From Phenylobacterium koreense (GTDB lineage: Bacteria; Pseudomonadota; Alphaproteobacteria; Caulobacterales; Caulobacteraceae): a DNA stretch of 64,000 bases. The stretch lies in contig NZ_JBEPLU010000001.1 in assembly GCF_040545335.1 (NCBI RefSeq), positions 2,108,001-2,172,000 on the forward strand, in the 5' to 3' direction. Under the pieces are notes generated by a model, which was given only the letters and a program-made list of their open reading frames with translations, had not been told where the DNA came from and did no database searches. The number at the start of each line of letters is the position of its first letter. The stretch's first letter is position 1. This document shows, one piece after another, positions 49,553-57,927 of this stretch. The position numbers and the translations under genes are program-made.

Positions 49553-50466
49553 CCCTGGAGGTGTCCACCAGAAGACAGGCCCTTGGAAAGGCTGTTGGCC
49601 CATGTCGAGAGCAGAAAAAGCTCGCCCGCGCCGGATGCGACCGCGGCCGGGCCGATGTCGCGGATCAGATGCTTGCGGACCGCCTCGGGCGCGGTCTCCT
49701 CGGTGGCCTTGGTGTCGAGCTGCAGCAGCTCCTCGCAATGAGCGTCGTCCGCGGCCCGATCGCCGGTGAGGTCGCCGATGCGTTCCAGGATCACCGGATA
49801 GGCCGAGGGCGTGCGGGCCGCGTTCAGGGCGGCCGCCAGGATCAGCCCGTCGAGCTGCAGCGCCTTGTGCAGCGAGACGCCGTTGAAGATCAGGAAGACC
49901 GGAGTCTGGCCGACCGTGTCGAACAGGATCGCGAAGACCTGGCCCTCGTTGGGCATCAGCCAGCCGTCGAACAGCAGGCCCGAGCCGCCCATCTTGAATT
50001 GCAGCAGGCCATCGGGCCCGCGCCGGATCATGCCGTAGTCGTGGAAGATCTCGCCGGGCATGGCGATGGAGGGCCGGGTGCTGCGCCAGAACCCCTCGTA
50101 GGTCCCGGCCCGGCGCTCGGTCATCATCCGTACAAGGTCCAGGCCCGGAAGCGGCAGCCCGCCCCCCGCGGCCTCGCCGTTCGCCTTGAGGTCGGGCGCG
50201 GCCGCGACGTTCGCCTTCACGCCGAACACCTCGGCCAGGCTCGACAGGTCGCGATCCCAGTCCAGCATGGTGAAGCCAGGGCGCCGCTGGGCCACCAGCC
50301 GCGTCAGGTTCTCGAGATTGTGCGCCGACGGAGTGACCGCGCCCGAAGCCCAGCGCCCGACCAGCGATTTGTCGACGCCCAGGTCGGCGGCTAGGCGGCC
50401 GCGACTCGTCGAGAGCGCCTTCAGCACCAGGTCGAGTTTTTCCGAGAAGGGCGTCGCGGCGTGCAT
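49549..50466 (-). CDS. XRE-like regulator with an unrecognised C-terminal domain
   Basis: 305 residues. An N-terminal helix-turn-helix of the lambda-repressor/XRE type (about 8-60: LAADLGVDKSLVGRWASGAVTPSAHNL) is followed by a roughly 240-residue region: TYEGFWRSTRPSIAMPGEIF, then GLLQFKMGGSGLLFDGWLMP and ILFDTVGQTPVFLIFNGVSL. I do not recognise this domain; its alternating hydrophobic strands suggest a ligand-binding or PAS-like fold. The gene starts at ATG 50466, next to the TGCAAC operator cluster, and its stop overlaps the RluD-family gene, so it may also influence that gene. Confidence 0.8.
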   Translation of the reverse strand: MHAATPFSEKLDLVLKALSTSRGRLAADLGVDKSLVGRWASGAVTPSAHNLENLTRLVAQRRPGFTMLDWDRDLSSLAEVFGVKANVAAAPDLKANGEAAGGGLPLPGLDLVRMMTERRAGTYEGFWRSTRPSIAMPGEIFHDYGMIRRGPDGLLQFKMGGSGLLFDGWLMPNEGQVFAILFDTVGQTPVFLIFNGVSLHKALQLDGLILAAALNAARTPSAYPVILERIGDLTGDRAADDAHCEELLQLDTKATEETAPEAVRKHLIRDIGPAAVASGAGELFLLSTWANSLSKGLSSGGHLQG

Positions 50467-50498
50467 GACATGCCCATAATCCCATTAGGGGCGGAAGA

Positions 50499-50599
50499 TG
50501 CAACCTTGAATGCAACGATCAGCGTTAAAATGCAACGGTTGCATACCGGGGCGTCAAATTCCTGCAACGGTTGCGCAGGTCGTCGCCTGTCGTTGCAAC
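50499..50599. promoter_or_regulatory. Cluster of TGCAAC operator-like half-sites between divergent genes
   Basis: Half-sites at 50499, 50511, 50531, 50563 and 50594 (all TGCAAC), with inverted partners at 50538-50543 and 50570-50575 (GTTGCA/GTTGCG) and 50591-50597. ATGCAAC-G-GTTGCAT (50530-50544) is a perfect dyad. Spacings are 12, 20, 32 and 31 bp, roughly whole helical turns. A TTGACG (minus strand, 50552-50557) lies beside the dyad, so binding would cover the regulator's promoter. The XRE-like protein is the obvious candidate to bind here. Confidence 0.75.
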
Positions 50600-50675
50600 T
50601 GATGACGGAACCGCGTTCTGCGTATTCCAGCCGGCCAACGAGAACAGGCGCGACAAGTCGCCGCGGAGGAACGCC

Positions 50676-50846
50676 ATGAAGTACCTGCCTCTGGGCTTTT
50701 CGATCGCCTCATTCCTGGCCGCAGGGCTGATCGCCCTGACGACCAGCGCGCATGCGCTTTCCGAGGTCAGCCAACAGGTTTCCTGCTTGGCCACGAGTAG
50801 TCAGAGCTGCGAAAGCGGCCCTGCGGCGGCTTCGTCGTCGTCCTGA
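50676..50846 (+). CDS. Small exported two-cysteine peptide
   Basis: 56 residues: an N-terminal signal sequence (MKYLPLGFSIASFLAAGLIA, likely cut after AHA near 27), leaving about 29 residues LSEVSQQVSCLATSSQSC and then a Ser/Ala-rich tail. Two Cys eight apart could form a disulfide loop. GGAGGA seven to eight bases before the ATG is the best ribosome-binding site in this stretch and supports a real gene. It is divergent from the XRE-like regulator across the operator cluster. Function unknown; a secreted signal, toxin-like or surface peptide are all possible. Confidence 0.65.
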   Translation: MKYLPLGFSIASFLAAGLIALTTSAHALSEVSQQVSCLATSSQSCESGPAAASSSS

Positions 50847-50903
50847 CTGCGATCCGCCTGACCGGAGGCGATGGCCGGTGGCCGTACGTCTCCGTGTCGA
50901 ACA

Positions 50904-51062
50904 CAGGCGCGGACCGTCTTCGGTCGAAGTTGTCCCGCTTCGTCGGGGCGTCCGCGCCTGCCGCCCGCCGGTTCCCGGCGAAGATCGGAGTTCTTGGGGG
51001 GCTGGGCCCTCGTCGCCGTCCGTGCTCGGAACCGGGCGGCGACGCGCTCCGATCTTCACCGG
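50904..51062. repeat. Two large nested inverted repeats between the peptide gene and phoD
   Basis: First: CAGGCGCGGAC (50904-50914) pairs perfectly with GTCCGCGCCTG (50950-50960), enclosing a CCCG/CGGG stem. Second: CCGGCGAAGATCGGAG (50975-50990) pairs with CTCCGATCTTCACCGG (51047-51062), 15 of 16, enclosing a perfect CGTCGCCG/CGGCGACG stem (51011-51018, 51037-51044). No protein gene fits in the 295 bp from 50847 to 51141. It may be a structured mRNA leader of phoD, a small RNA, or remnant of a mobile palindrome. Confidence 0.75.
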
Positions 51063-51141
51063 GACCGGCGGGTTCTCCGACATCGGACCGTCATGCAGAC
51101 CTTCTAAGGTCCCGCTCCGACAAGCGGAGGGGGAGCTTCTT

Positions 51142-52809
51142 ATGCGGGTGGATCGACGTCGGGCCCTGGCCCTGCTCGGAATGGGCGCTGCGACGCCGGC
51201 CGTGGCGCAGGCGCCCGCCCGCTATTCCAGCGCCGTGCGCTTCGATCATGGCGTGGCCTCAGGCGATCCGCTGGCCGACCGTGTCATCCTCTGGACCCGG
51301 ATCACGCCCGCCGACCCCAAGGCCGGCGAGATCGCCTATAGCTGGCGGCTGAACCCAGTCGACCGCCGCGCCGGCGGCGCGAGGTCCGGGCAGGGCGTCA
51401 CCGGGCCCGGCCGCGACTGGACCGCCAAGGTCGACGTGGCGGGTCTCGAACCCGGCCGCGCCTACACCTTCGAGTTCCAGGCCAACGGCGTGACCTCGCC
51501 GACGGGCCGGACGGCGACCTTGCCGAAAGGTCCCACCAAGGACGCCGTGCTGGCGGTCGCCTCCTGCTCGCTCTACCCGAACGGCTACTTCAACGCCTAT
51601 GGCGCGATCGCGAAGCTGCCGCGCGTGGACGCGGTGCTGCACCTGGGCGACTACATCTACGAGTACGGCGGTCCCGGGACCTACGGGATGAACTCCCCCG
51701 TCGCGGGCGAGCGGCCGCACGACCCGCCGCACGAGATCGTCTCGCTGGCCGACTACCGTCGCCGCCACGCCCAGTACAAGTCCGACCCCCAGCTCCAGGC
51801 CGCGCACGCCCGCGCGCCCTGGATCGTGGTCTGGGACGACCACGAGACGGCCAACGACGCCTATGCGCTGGGCGCCGAGAACCATCAGCCGCAGGCCGAG
51901 GGCGATTGGAACGCGCGCAAGGCCCGGGCCATCAAGGCCTATTACGAGTGGATGCCGATCCGCGAGCCCGTGGACGGCGGTCCGGCCATCAACCGCGCCT
52001 TCCAGTTCGGCGACCTCCTCAGCCTGTTCATGGTCGAGACGCGTCTCACCGCCCGCGACCAGCAGCTCAACTACAAGCGCGACCTGCCGGACATGACCGA
52101 CCAGGCGAAGGTCGCCGCCTTCCGCGCCAAGCTGGCCGATCCCTCGCGCAAGATGATGGGCGCGGCCCAGGAGGCCTGGCTCGCCAAGGGCCTGGCGGAT
52201 TCGGTGAAGTCGGGCGTGACCTGGCAGGTGCTGGGCAACGAGGTGGTCATGGGCTCGACCGGCGCGGCCAGCGTAGCCAAGGTCTATGGCGAGGATCGGG
52301 TGAAGCAGATCCTGGCGGTGGATCCCGACGTCGAGCCGCGCATGGCGCAGATGGACGCCCTGGCCGAGCTTGAGCTGCCCTATTCGCTGGACATGTGGGA
52401 CGGCTATCCCGCCGACCGCGAGCGGGTCTATCAGGCGATCAAGGCCGCTGGCGCGCACGCCATCGTCCTGGCCGGCGACAGCCACGCCTTCTGGGCCAAC
52501 GAACTGCATGACGCCGGCGGCCAGCGGGTGGCCGTCGAGTTCGGCACGACCGGCGTCACCAGCCCCGGGGCAGGCGATGCGATCAAGAGTTTTTCGATCG
52601 GCGACCTCTATGCGCGGTCGAGCCGGGATGTGGTCTTCAGCGACCACGATGCCAAGGGCTTCCTGCTGCTTACCCTGACGTCGGATGAGGCGAAGGCCGA
52701 GCTGATGGCCGTCTCCACGATCCATCGGCAGGATTATGAGACGAATGCGAAGAAAACCTTCCGATTGAAGCCGGAATCGACGGGCGTCTCGGCCCTGACC
52801 GAGGCCTAG
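51142..52809 (+). CDS. phoD: Alkaline phosphatase D family phosphodiesterase/phosphatase
   Basis: 555 residues. The N-terminus MRVDRRRALALLGMGAATPA has an Arg-rich Tat-type signal, as expected for PhoD. Metallophosphoesterase motifs: VLHLGDYIYEYG, VVWDDHETAND and VLAGDSHAFWANEL, with the N-terminal PhoD domain (HGVASGDPLADRVILWTRITP). It hydrolyses phosphoesters outside the cytoplasm using Fe/Ca. The ATG at 51142 has GGAGGGGGAG upstream. It overlaps the convergent LysE gene by 4 bp. Confidence 0.93.
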   Translation: MRVDRRRALALLGMGAATPAVAQAPARYSSAVRFDHGVASGDPLADRVILWTRITPADPKAGEIAYSWRLNPVDRRAGGARSGQGVTGPGRDWTAKVDVAGLEPGRAYTFEFQANGVTSPTGRTATLPKGPTKDAVLAVASCSLYPNGYFNAYGAIAKLPRVDAVLHLGDYIYEYGGPGTYGMNSPVAGERPHDPPHEIVSLADYRRRHAQYKSDPQLQAAHARAPWIVVWDDHETANDAYALGAENHQPQAEGDWNARKARAIKAYYEWMPIREPVDGGPAINRAFQFGDLLSLFMVETRLTARDQQLNYKRDLPDMTDQAKVAAFRAKLADPSRKMMGAAQEAWLAKGLADSVKSGVTWQVLGNEVVMGSTGAASVAKVYGEDRVKQILAVDPDVEPRMAQMDALAELELPYSLDMWDGYPADRERVYQAIKAAGAHAIVLAGDSHAFWANELHDAGGQRVAVEFGTTGVTSPGAGDAIKSFSIGDLYARSSRDVVFSDHDAKGFLLLTLTSDEAKAELMAVSTIHRQDYETNAKKTFRLKPESTGVSALTEA

Positions 52810-53435
52810 TTTTTCCCGAGCGCGAGGCGGGCGGCGAAGGCGATGAAGACCCCGCCGGTGACCCGATCGAGCCAGGCGACCACCCCCGGCCGCCTCAGCG
52901 CCTTGGCCAGGGGCTGGGTAGCGATGATCAGCGCCGCGAACCACGCGGCGCCCAGCAGGCCGTGGATCGCGGCCAGCAGGACCAGGAACGGCCCGGCCGG
53001 CACGCCCTGCGCCATGAACTGCGGAAGGAACGAAATGTAGAAGACGCCGATCTTCGGGTTGAGGAGATTGGTGATCAGGCCGCGCCGCATCCAGTCGAAC
53101 TCACCGCCGGTCAGGCCGGCGACCTCGGCGCCCGGGTCGAAGGTCCGGCGGGGGCGCCTCAGCAGGCCGATCCCCAGCCAGAGCAGATAGGCCGCGCCCG
53201 TCCATTTCAGGACGGTGAAGGCCGCTTGCGAGGCGGTCAGCAGGGCGCCCAGGCCGACGGCCACGGCCGAACCCCAGACCAGGCAGCCGATCACGATGCC
53301 CAGGCCGGCGAGGGCGGCCCGCCGGGGACCCTCGACCGCCGCGGTTCGCAGGACGAGGGCGGTGTCCAGGCCCGGGAGTACGGTCAGAACGGCGGCTGCG
53401 GCCGTGAAGCCGAGGACCGCCTCGGCCGGGCTCAT
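52806..53435 (-). CDS. LysE/RhtB family amino-acid exporter
   Basis: 209 residues with six hydrophobic segments and the LysE pattern: N-terminal PGLDTALVLRTAAVEGPRRA, GAAYLLWLGIGLLR and NLLNPKIGVFYISFLPQF. It exports an amino acid or homoserine lactone-like compound; the substrate is unknown. The start ATG at 53435 overlaps the hisI stop (ATGA), so translation is coupled to hisI. Confidence 0.92.
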   Translation of the reverse strand: MSPAEAVLGFTAAAAVLTVLPGLDTALVLRTAAVEGPRRAALAGLGIVIGCLVWGSAVAVGLGALLTASQAAFTVLKWTGAAYLLWLGIGLLRRPRRTFDPGAEVAGLTGGEFDWMRRGLITNLLNPKIGVFYISFLPQFMAQGVPAGPFLVLLAAIHGLLGAAWFAALIIATQPLAKALRRPGVVAWLDRVTGGVFIAFAARLALGKN

Positions 53436-53833
53436 GGCCGCTCGACCAGCCTGCCGTCCTCGACGACGACGCGGTAGAAGCAGGAGCGGAACCCGACGTG
53501 GCAGGCTCCGCCGTCGCCCTGCGGCAAGACCTTGATCCACAGGCAGTCCTGGTCGCAATCGATGCGCATCTCGACGATCTTCTGGATCTGGCCGCTGGTC
53601 GCGCCCTTGTGCCAGATCTCGTTGCGGGAACGGCTGAAATAGACCGCCTCGCTCAGCTCCAGGGTCTGGGCCAGCGCCTCGGCGTTCATGTGCGCGAACA
53701 TCAGGACCTCGCCCGTCTCGGCGTGGGTCGCGACAACGGCCAGCAGGCCATTAGCGTCGAATCGGGGGCTGAGGATTTCGCCGCGCTCGAGGGCGGCCTT
53801 GTCAGGGGCGGTGGGAAAGCTGGCCTGGGTCAT
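53432..53833 (-). CDS. hisI: Phosphoribosyl-AMP cyclohydrolase
   Basis: 133 residues, the single-function HisI. Motifs: GEVLMFAHMNAEAL, FSRSRNEIWHKGATSG, the metal Cys/Asp set DCDQDCLWIKV and the C-terminal GGACHVGFRSCFYR. It performs the third step of histidine synthesis. The ATG at 53833 is chosen over a longer frame because MTQASFPTAP gives the usual length; the ribosome-binding site is weak. It lies downstream of folE, as in other alphaproteobacteria. Confidence 0.94.
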   Translation of the reverse strand: MTQASFPTAPDKAALERGEILSPRFDANGLLAVVATHAETGEVLMFAHMNAEALAQTLELSEAVYFSRSRNEIWHKGATSGQIQKIVEMRIDCDQDCLWIKVLPQGDGGACHVGFRSCFYRVVVEDGRLVERP

Positions 53834-53885
53834 GGACGCATATGGCGCCGGCCAAGGGCCTCGCGCCAGCCCCTTGAGCACAAAG

Positions 53886-53910
53886 CGGCGGCCCCGTCGC
53901 GGGGCCGCCG
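53886..53910 (-). terminator. Hairpin between folE and hisI
   Basis: Eleven perfect pairs CGGCGGCCCCG-TCG-CGGGGCCGCCG. On the minus strand CTTTGTG follows, a weak T-tract, so it may end the folE transcript. Confidence 0.55.
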
Positions 53911-53924
53911 TCGATCGTTCTCGC

Positions 53925-54557
53925 TTAGCGCTTGTTCACGAAGTCGAGGAAGCGCTGGCGCAGGGTGGCGTCGGTCTTGAAGACGCCGGTGAACTGAGTG
54001 GTGATCGTCGAGACGTGGCGGTGGTGCACGCCGCGGGTGGTCATGCACTGGTGGGCCGCGTCGATCAGGATCGCCACCCCCGCAGGACGCAGGCTGTCGG
54101 TGATCGCATCGGCGATCTGCTGGGTCATGGTCTCCTGGGTCTGCAGGCGGCGGGAGAAGATCTCAACGACCTTGGCCAGCTTGGAGATGCCGACGACCCG
54201 GTTGGTCGGCATGTAGGCCACATAGGCCTTGCCGAGGAACGGAGCCATGTGGTGCTCGCAGTGGCTCTCGACCTCGATGTCGCGCAGCATGACGATGTCG
54301 TCATAGCCTTGCACGTCCTCGAAGGTGCGTGAGAGTTCCTTGGCGGGGTCGAGCTGATAGCCCTCGAACCATTCCGCATAGGCGTCAACGACCCGCTTGG
54401 GGGTGTCGATCACGCCTTCGCGGCGGGGATCGTCGCCGGCCCACGCGATCAGCGTGCGTACGGCTTCCATCGCCTCTTCGCGCGTCGGGCGCTTCACGGC
54501 TTCAAGATCAAGACCGGACGTGCCGATCAGGGTTCGGTCGCGACTGGGAGCGTCCAT
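53925..54557 (-). CDS. folE: GTP cyclohydrolase I
   Basis: 210 residues, zinc-dependent FolE. Zinc Cys/His in ESHCEHHMAPF and QCMTTRGVHH; also LAKVVEIFSRRLQTQE and the C-terminal LRQRFLDFVNK. It makes dihydroneopterin triphosphate for folate, which also supplies Fmt with formyl-folate. The start is the ATG at 54557 (MDAPSRDR); the longer upstream frame is not supported. Divergent from cysS. Confidence 0.96.
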   Translation of the reverse strand: MDAPSRDRTLIGTSGLDLEAVKRPTREEAMEAVRTLIAWAGDDPRREGVIDTPKRVVDAYAEWFEGYQLDPAKELSRTFEDVQGYDDIVMLRDIEVESHCEHHMAPFLGKAYVAYMPTNRVVGISKLAKVVEIFSRRLQTQETMTQQIADAITDSLRPAGVAILIDAAHQCMTTRGVHHRHVSTITTQFTGVFKTDATLRQRFLDFVNKR

Positions 54558-54757
54558 ATTAGAGCGGTTTCTTTCCGGGGCCTGAGTTGCGCCGGGACGA
54601 AGGTCCCGGAAATTACGCGTGCCACCCCTAGGGTCGGCCGCACCTGCCCACGGACGGAACCGTGGCCTAGCGGCCGGACCGAATGTATATGGGGCCAACC
54701 CCTTTTCGGGCAACCGTTACCCGGCGTCAGTTTTCCAGAAGGACGGCGCCAGTTTTC

Positions 54758-56158
<1,401 letters not shown>

Positions 56159-56161
56159 CCG

Positions 56162-56267
56162 CTCATCCTCGCGAAGGCGGGGATTTATGCGGCTGATGTT
56201 CCTGGATTGCTCTTAACGGGGCGCGCGTCTGACCTTCAGCTTGGATTCCCGCCTTCGTGGGGACGAG
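56162..56267. repeat. Inverted pair of REP-like palindromic units
   Basis: CTCATCCTCGCGAAGGCGGGGAT (56162-56184, shown in two overlapping parts: CTCATCCTCGCGAAG, GCGAAGGCGGGGAT) is the imperfect reverse complement of GATTCCCGCCTTCG-TGGGGACGAG (56244-56267). Each half folds into a CCCGC-CTTC-GTGGG type hairpin. They flank the space just before a GIY-YIG gene. Such palindromes are common dispersed elements in this group of bacteria. Confidence 0.7.
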
Positions 56268-56281
56268 CGGGGAAGGGCGAG

Positions 56282-56569
56282 GTGTCGTTCTATACCTATC
56301 TCTTGGCGAGCGGCCCGTATGGCACGCTCTATTGCGGACATACTGATGACCTTGCGTCTCGGATATGGAAGCACAAAGAGAAGGCGTACGGAGGCTTCAC
56401 GGCGAAGTATAATGTCGTGCGGCTGGCCTGGTATGAGAGCCACGAGGAGCGCGAATATGCGTTTCGCCGGGAACGCCAGATCAAGAAGTGGAACCGAGCC
56501 TGGAAGATCAGGCTCACTGAGGAGTTGAACCCGCGTTGGGACGATCTCTACGAGACTCTGAACTGCTGA
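56282..56569 (+). CDS. Small GIY-YIG nuclease-domain protein
   Basis: 95 residues, single-domain GIY-YIG (UPF0213/YhbQ-like). The motif appears as YTYLLASGPYGTLYCGHTDDLASRI in part, then HKEKAYGGFTAKYNVVRL (K/T-rich) with WYESHEEREYAFRRERQIKKW, whose conserved Glu binds metal. The GTG at 56282 follows GGGGAAGGG at proper spacing and removes an upstream extension that would run through the palindrome. The function of these single-domain proteins is unknown. Confidence 0.85.
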   Translation: MSFYTYLLASGPYGTLYCGHTDDLASRIWKHKEKAYGGFTAKYNVVRLAWYESHEEREYAFRRERQIKKWNRAWKIRLTEELNPRWDDLYETLNC

Positions 56570-56588
56570 GCGGGTTGGGAGTGCGTCA

Positions 56589-57143
56589 ATGGCCCTAGGC
56601 CCAAAGGTCCAGAAGCCGTCGATGTTTACGGCGGCGGCCGGGTTCAAGATCAAGACGCCGGCGCCGGCCGGACCGTCCGGCGTGCGCGTCGAACATCGCA
56701 TCGGCATCCAGGCGCCGGCCGAGACGATCTGGGAGATTCTCTACGACGTCGAGCACTGGAGCGATTGGAACCCGCTCTATACGGAGGCGCACGGCGCGAT
56801 CCGCATCGGCGGCCATCTCGATCTGCTGATGCAGCTCGAAGGGCAGGCCCGCCATCTCGACCCAGTGGTGCTGGAATGGGTGCCGAACGACCAGATCCAC
56901 TGGCGGGTCCGGATGATGGGCGGGCTGGTCTCGGCCATCCACTTCCTCGAACTGGAGCAACTGGACACGGCCAGCACGATCTTCTCGAACGGTGAGCTGA
57001 TCGGCGGCCTGATGGGCCCCACGCACGCCCGCCATGTCGGGCGGCGCCTCTATCGGGGCTTCCAGGCGATGAACGAGGCGCTGAAGGCTCGCGCCGAAGA
57101 AGCGTGGCGCGCGCAGGGCGGAGCCCCTACATCCGGCTCATGA
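56589..57143 (+). CDS. SRPBCC (START-like) domain protein
   Basis: 184 residues. After a short N-terminal tail, HRIGIQAPAETIWEILYDVEHWSDWNPLY begins a SRPBCC ligand-binding fold (about 40-165). This family binds hydrophobic ligands or shapes polyketides and lipids; the ligand is unknown. It overlaps the NifU-like gene by ATGA, so they are coupled. Start ATG at 56589, 19 bp after the GIY-YIG stop. Confidence 0.85.
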   Translation: MALGPKVQKPSMFTAAAGFKIKTPAPAGPSGVRVEHRIGIQAPAETIWEILYDVEHWSDWNPLYTEAHGAIRIGGHLDLLMQLEGQARHLDPVVLEWVPNDQIHWRVRMMGGLVSAIHFLELEQLDTASTIFSNGELIGGLMGPTHARHVGRRLYRGFQAMNEALKARAEEAWRAQGGAPTSGS

Positions 57144-57589
57144 TCGACGATCTCTATTCGGCGAAGCTTCTGAGGCTGGCGGCCAACATGCCCCGGCTTG
57201 GGCGGCTGCCTGCGCCGGACGCCAGCGCCGAGAAGGTTTCCAAGCTCTGTGGTAGCCGCGTGGTCGTCGATGTCGTGGTCGAGGGCGACCGCGTCGCCGA
57301 CTTCGCGCAGGACGTAAAGGCCTGCGCCCTGGGCCAGGCTTCGGCCGCGGTGCTGGGCGAACATGTGGTGGGCGCGAGCCTGGCAGAGATCGAGATGGCC
57401 CGGGACCAGTTCCGTGCTATGCTCAAACAAGGCGCCGATGCGCCCAATGGACGTTTTTCGGATCTTTCGATGCTGGCCCCGGTGAAAGACTATCCCGCCC
57501 GCCACGCCTCCACGCTTCTGGCGTTCGAGGCTGCGGCCGAGGCTGTCCGCCGCGCCGTGGAACGAACTAGCCGCGCCGGCGTGGCTTGA
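57140..57589 (+). CDS. NifU/IscU-like iron-sulfur scaffold protein, degenerate ligands
   Basis: 149 residues, NifU N-terminal-like fold. Cys37 in KLCGSR matches the first scaffold Cys and Cys62 in KACALGQAS the second. The Asp after the first Cys (CGD) is Ser, and the third Cys position in the HCS motif of IscU reads His-Ala-Ser (Ala123). It may not build a 2Fe-2S cluster the way IscU does; it might carry iron or another metal, or serve a dedicated target. Alphaproteobacteria often encode this protein before yidD-thrS. Start ATG at 57140. Confidence 0.82.
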   Translation: MIDDLYSAKLLRLAANMPRLGRLPAPDASAEKVSKLCGSRVVVDVVVEGDRVADFAQDVKACALGQASAAVLGEHVVGASLAEIEMARDQFRAMLKQGADAPNGRFSDLSMLAPVKDYPARHASTLLAFEAAAEAVRRAVERTSRAGVA

Positions 57590-57645
57590 TCCTCAAGGCT
57601 GTGCGGCGTAATCGCTGCGGCCAAATCGGACGTCCGCGAGCCGGC

Positions 57646-57927
57646 ATGAACCTCTATGAGACCAGCGTCCGCGGCGCCTTGCGCGCCTACAAGCTGACGC
57701 TTTCGCCCCTGATCGGGCGCCAGTGCCGGTTCCTCCCGACCTGTTCGGAGTATGCGGCCGAGGCCCTGATCCTGCATGGCCCCGTTCGCGGCTCCTGGCT
57801 CGCGACCCGGCGGTTGTGCCGCTGTCATCCCTGGGGAAGCGCGGGCTACGACCCGGTTCCCCGACCGCGCGACGAGGCTCCTGAAGGAAAAGAGCCAGCC
57901 TCGCGGACATGGACCTGTGAAACATGA
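57646..57927 (+). CDS. yidD: Membrane protein insertion efficiency factor YidD
   Basis: 93 residues. Family motif: [30 protein letters not shown] with the Cys residues and [18 protein letters not shown]. It associates with the inner membrane near YidC. Here it is far from rnpA-yidC, upstream of thrS and overlapping it (ATGA). The ATG at 57646 is chosen over an upstream extension. Confidence 0.95.
   Translation: MNLYETSVRGALRAYKLTLSPLIGRQCRFLPTCSEYAAEALILHGPVRGSWLATRRLCRCHPWGSAGYDPVPRPRDEAPEGKEPASRTWTCET

Noticed and set aside
50847..51141. Short overlapping frames between the small peptide gene and phoD
   Set aside because: Arg-rich translations without ribosome-binding sites; the DNA here is explained by inverted repeats.
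54600..54757. Stem CCACGG...CCGTGG in the folE-cysS intergenic region as a riboswitch or T-box
   Set aside because: Six pairs only, no T-box or known riboswitch motif, and T-boxes are not expected in this group.
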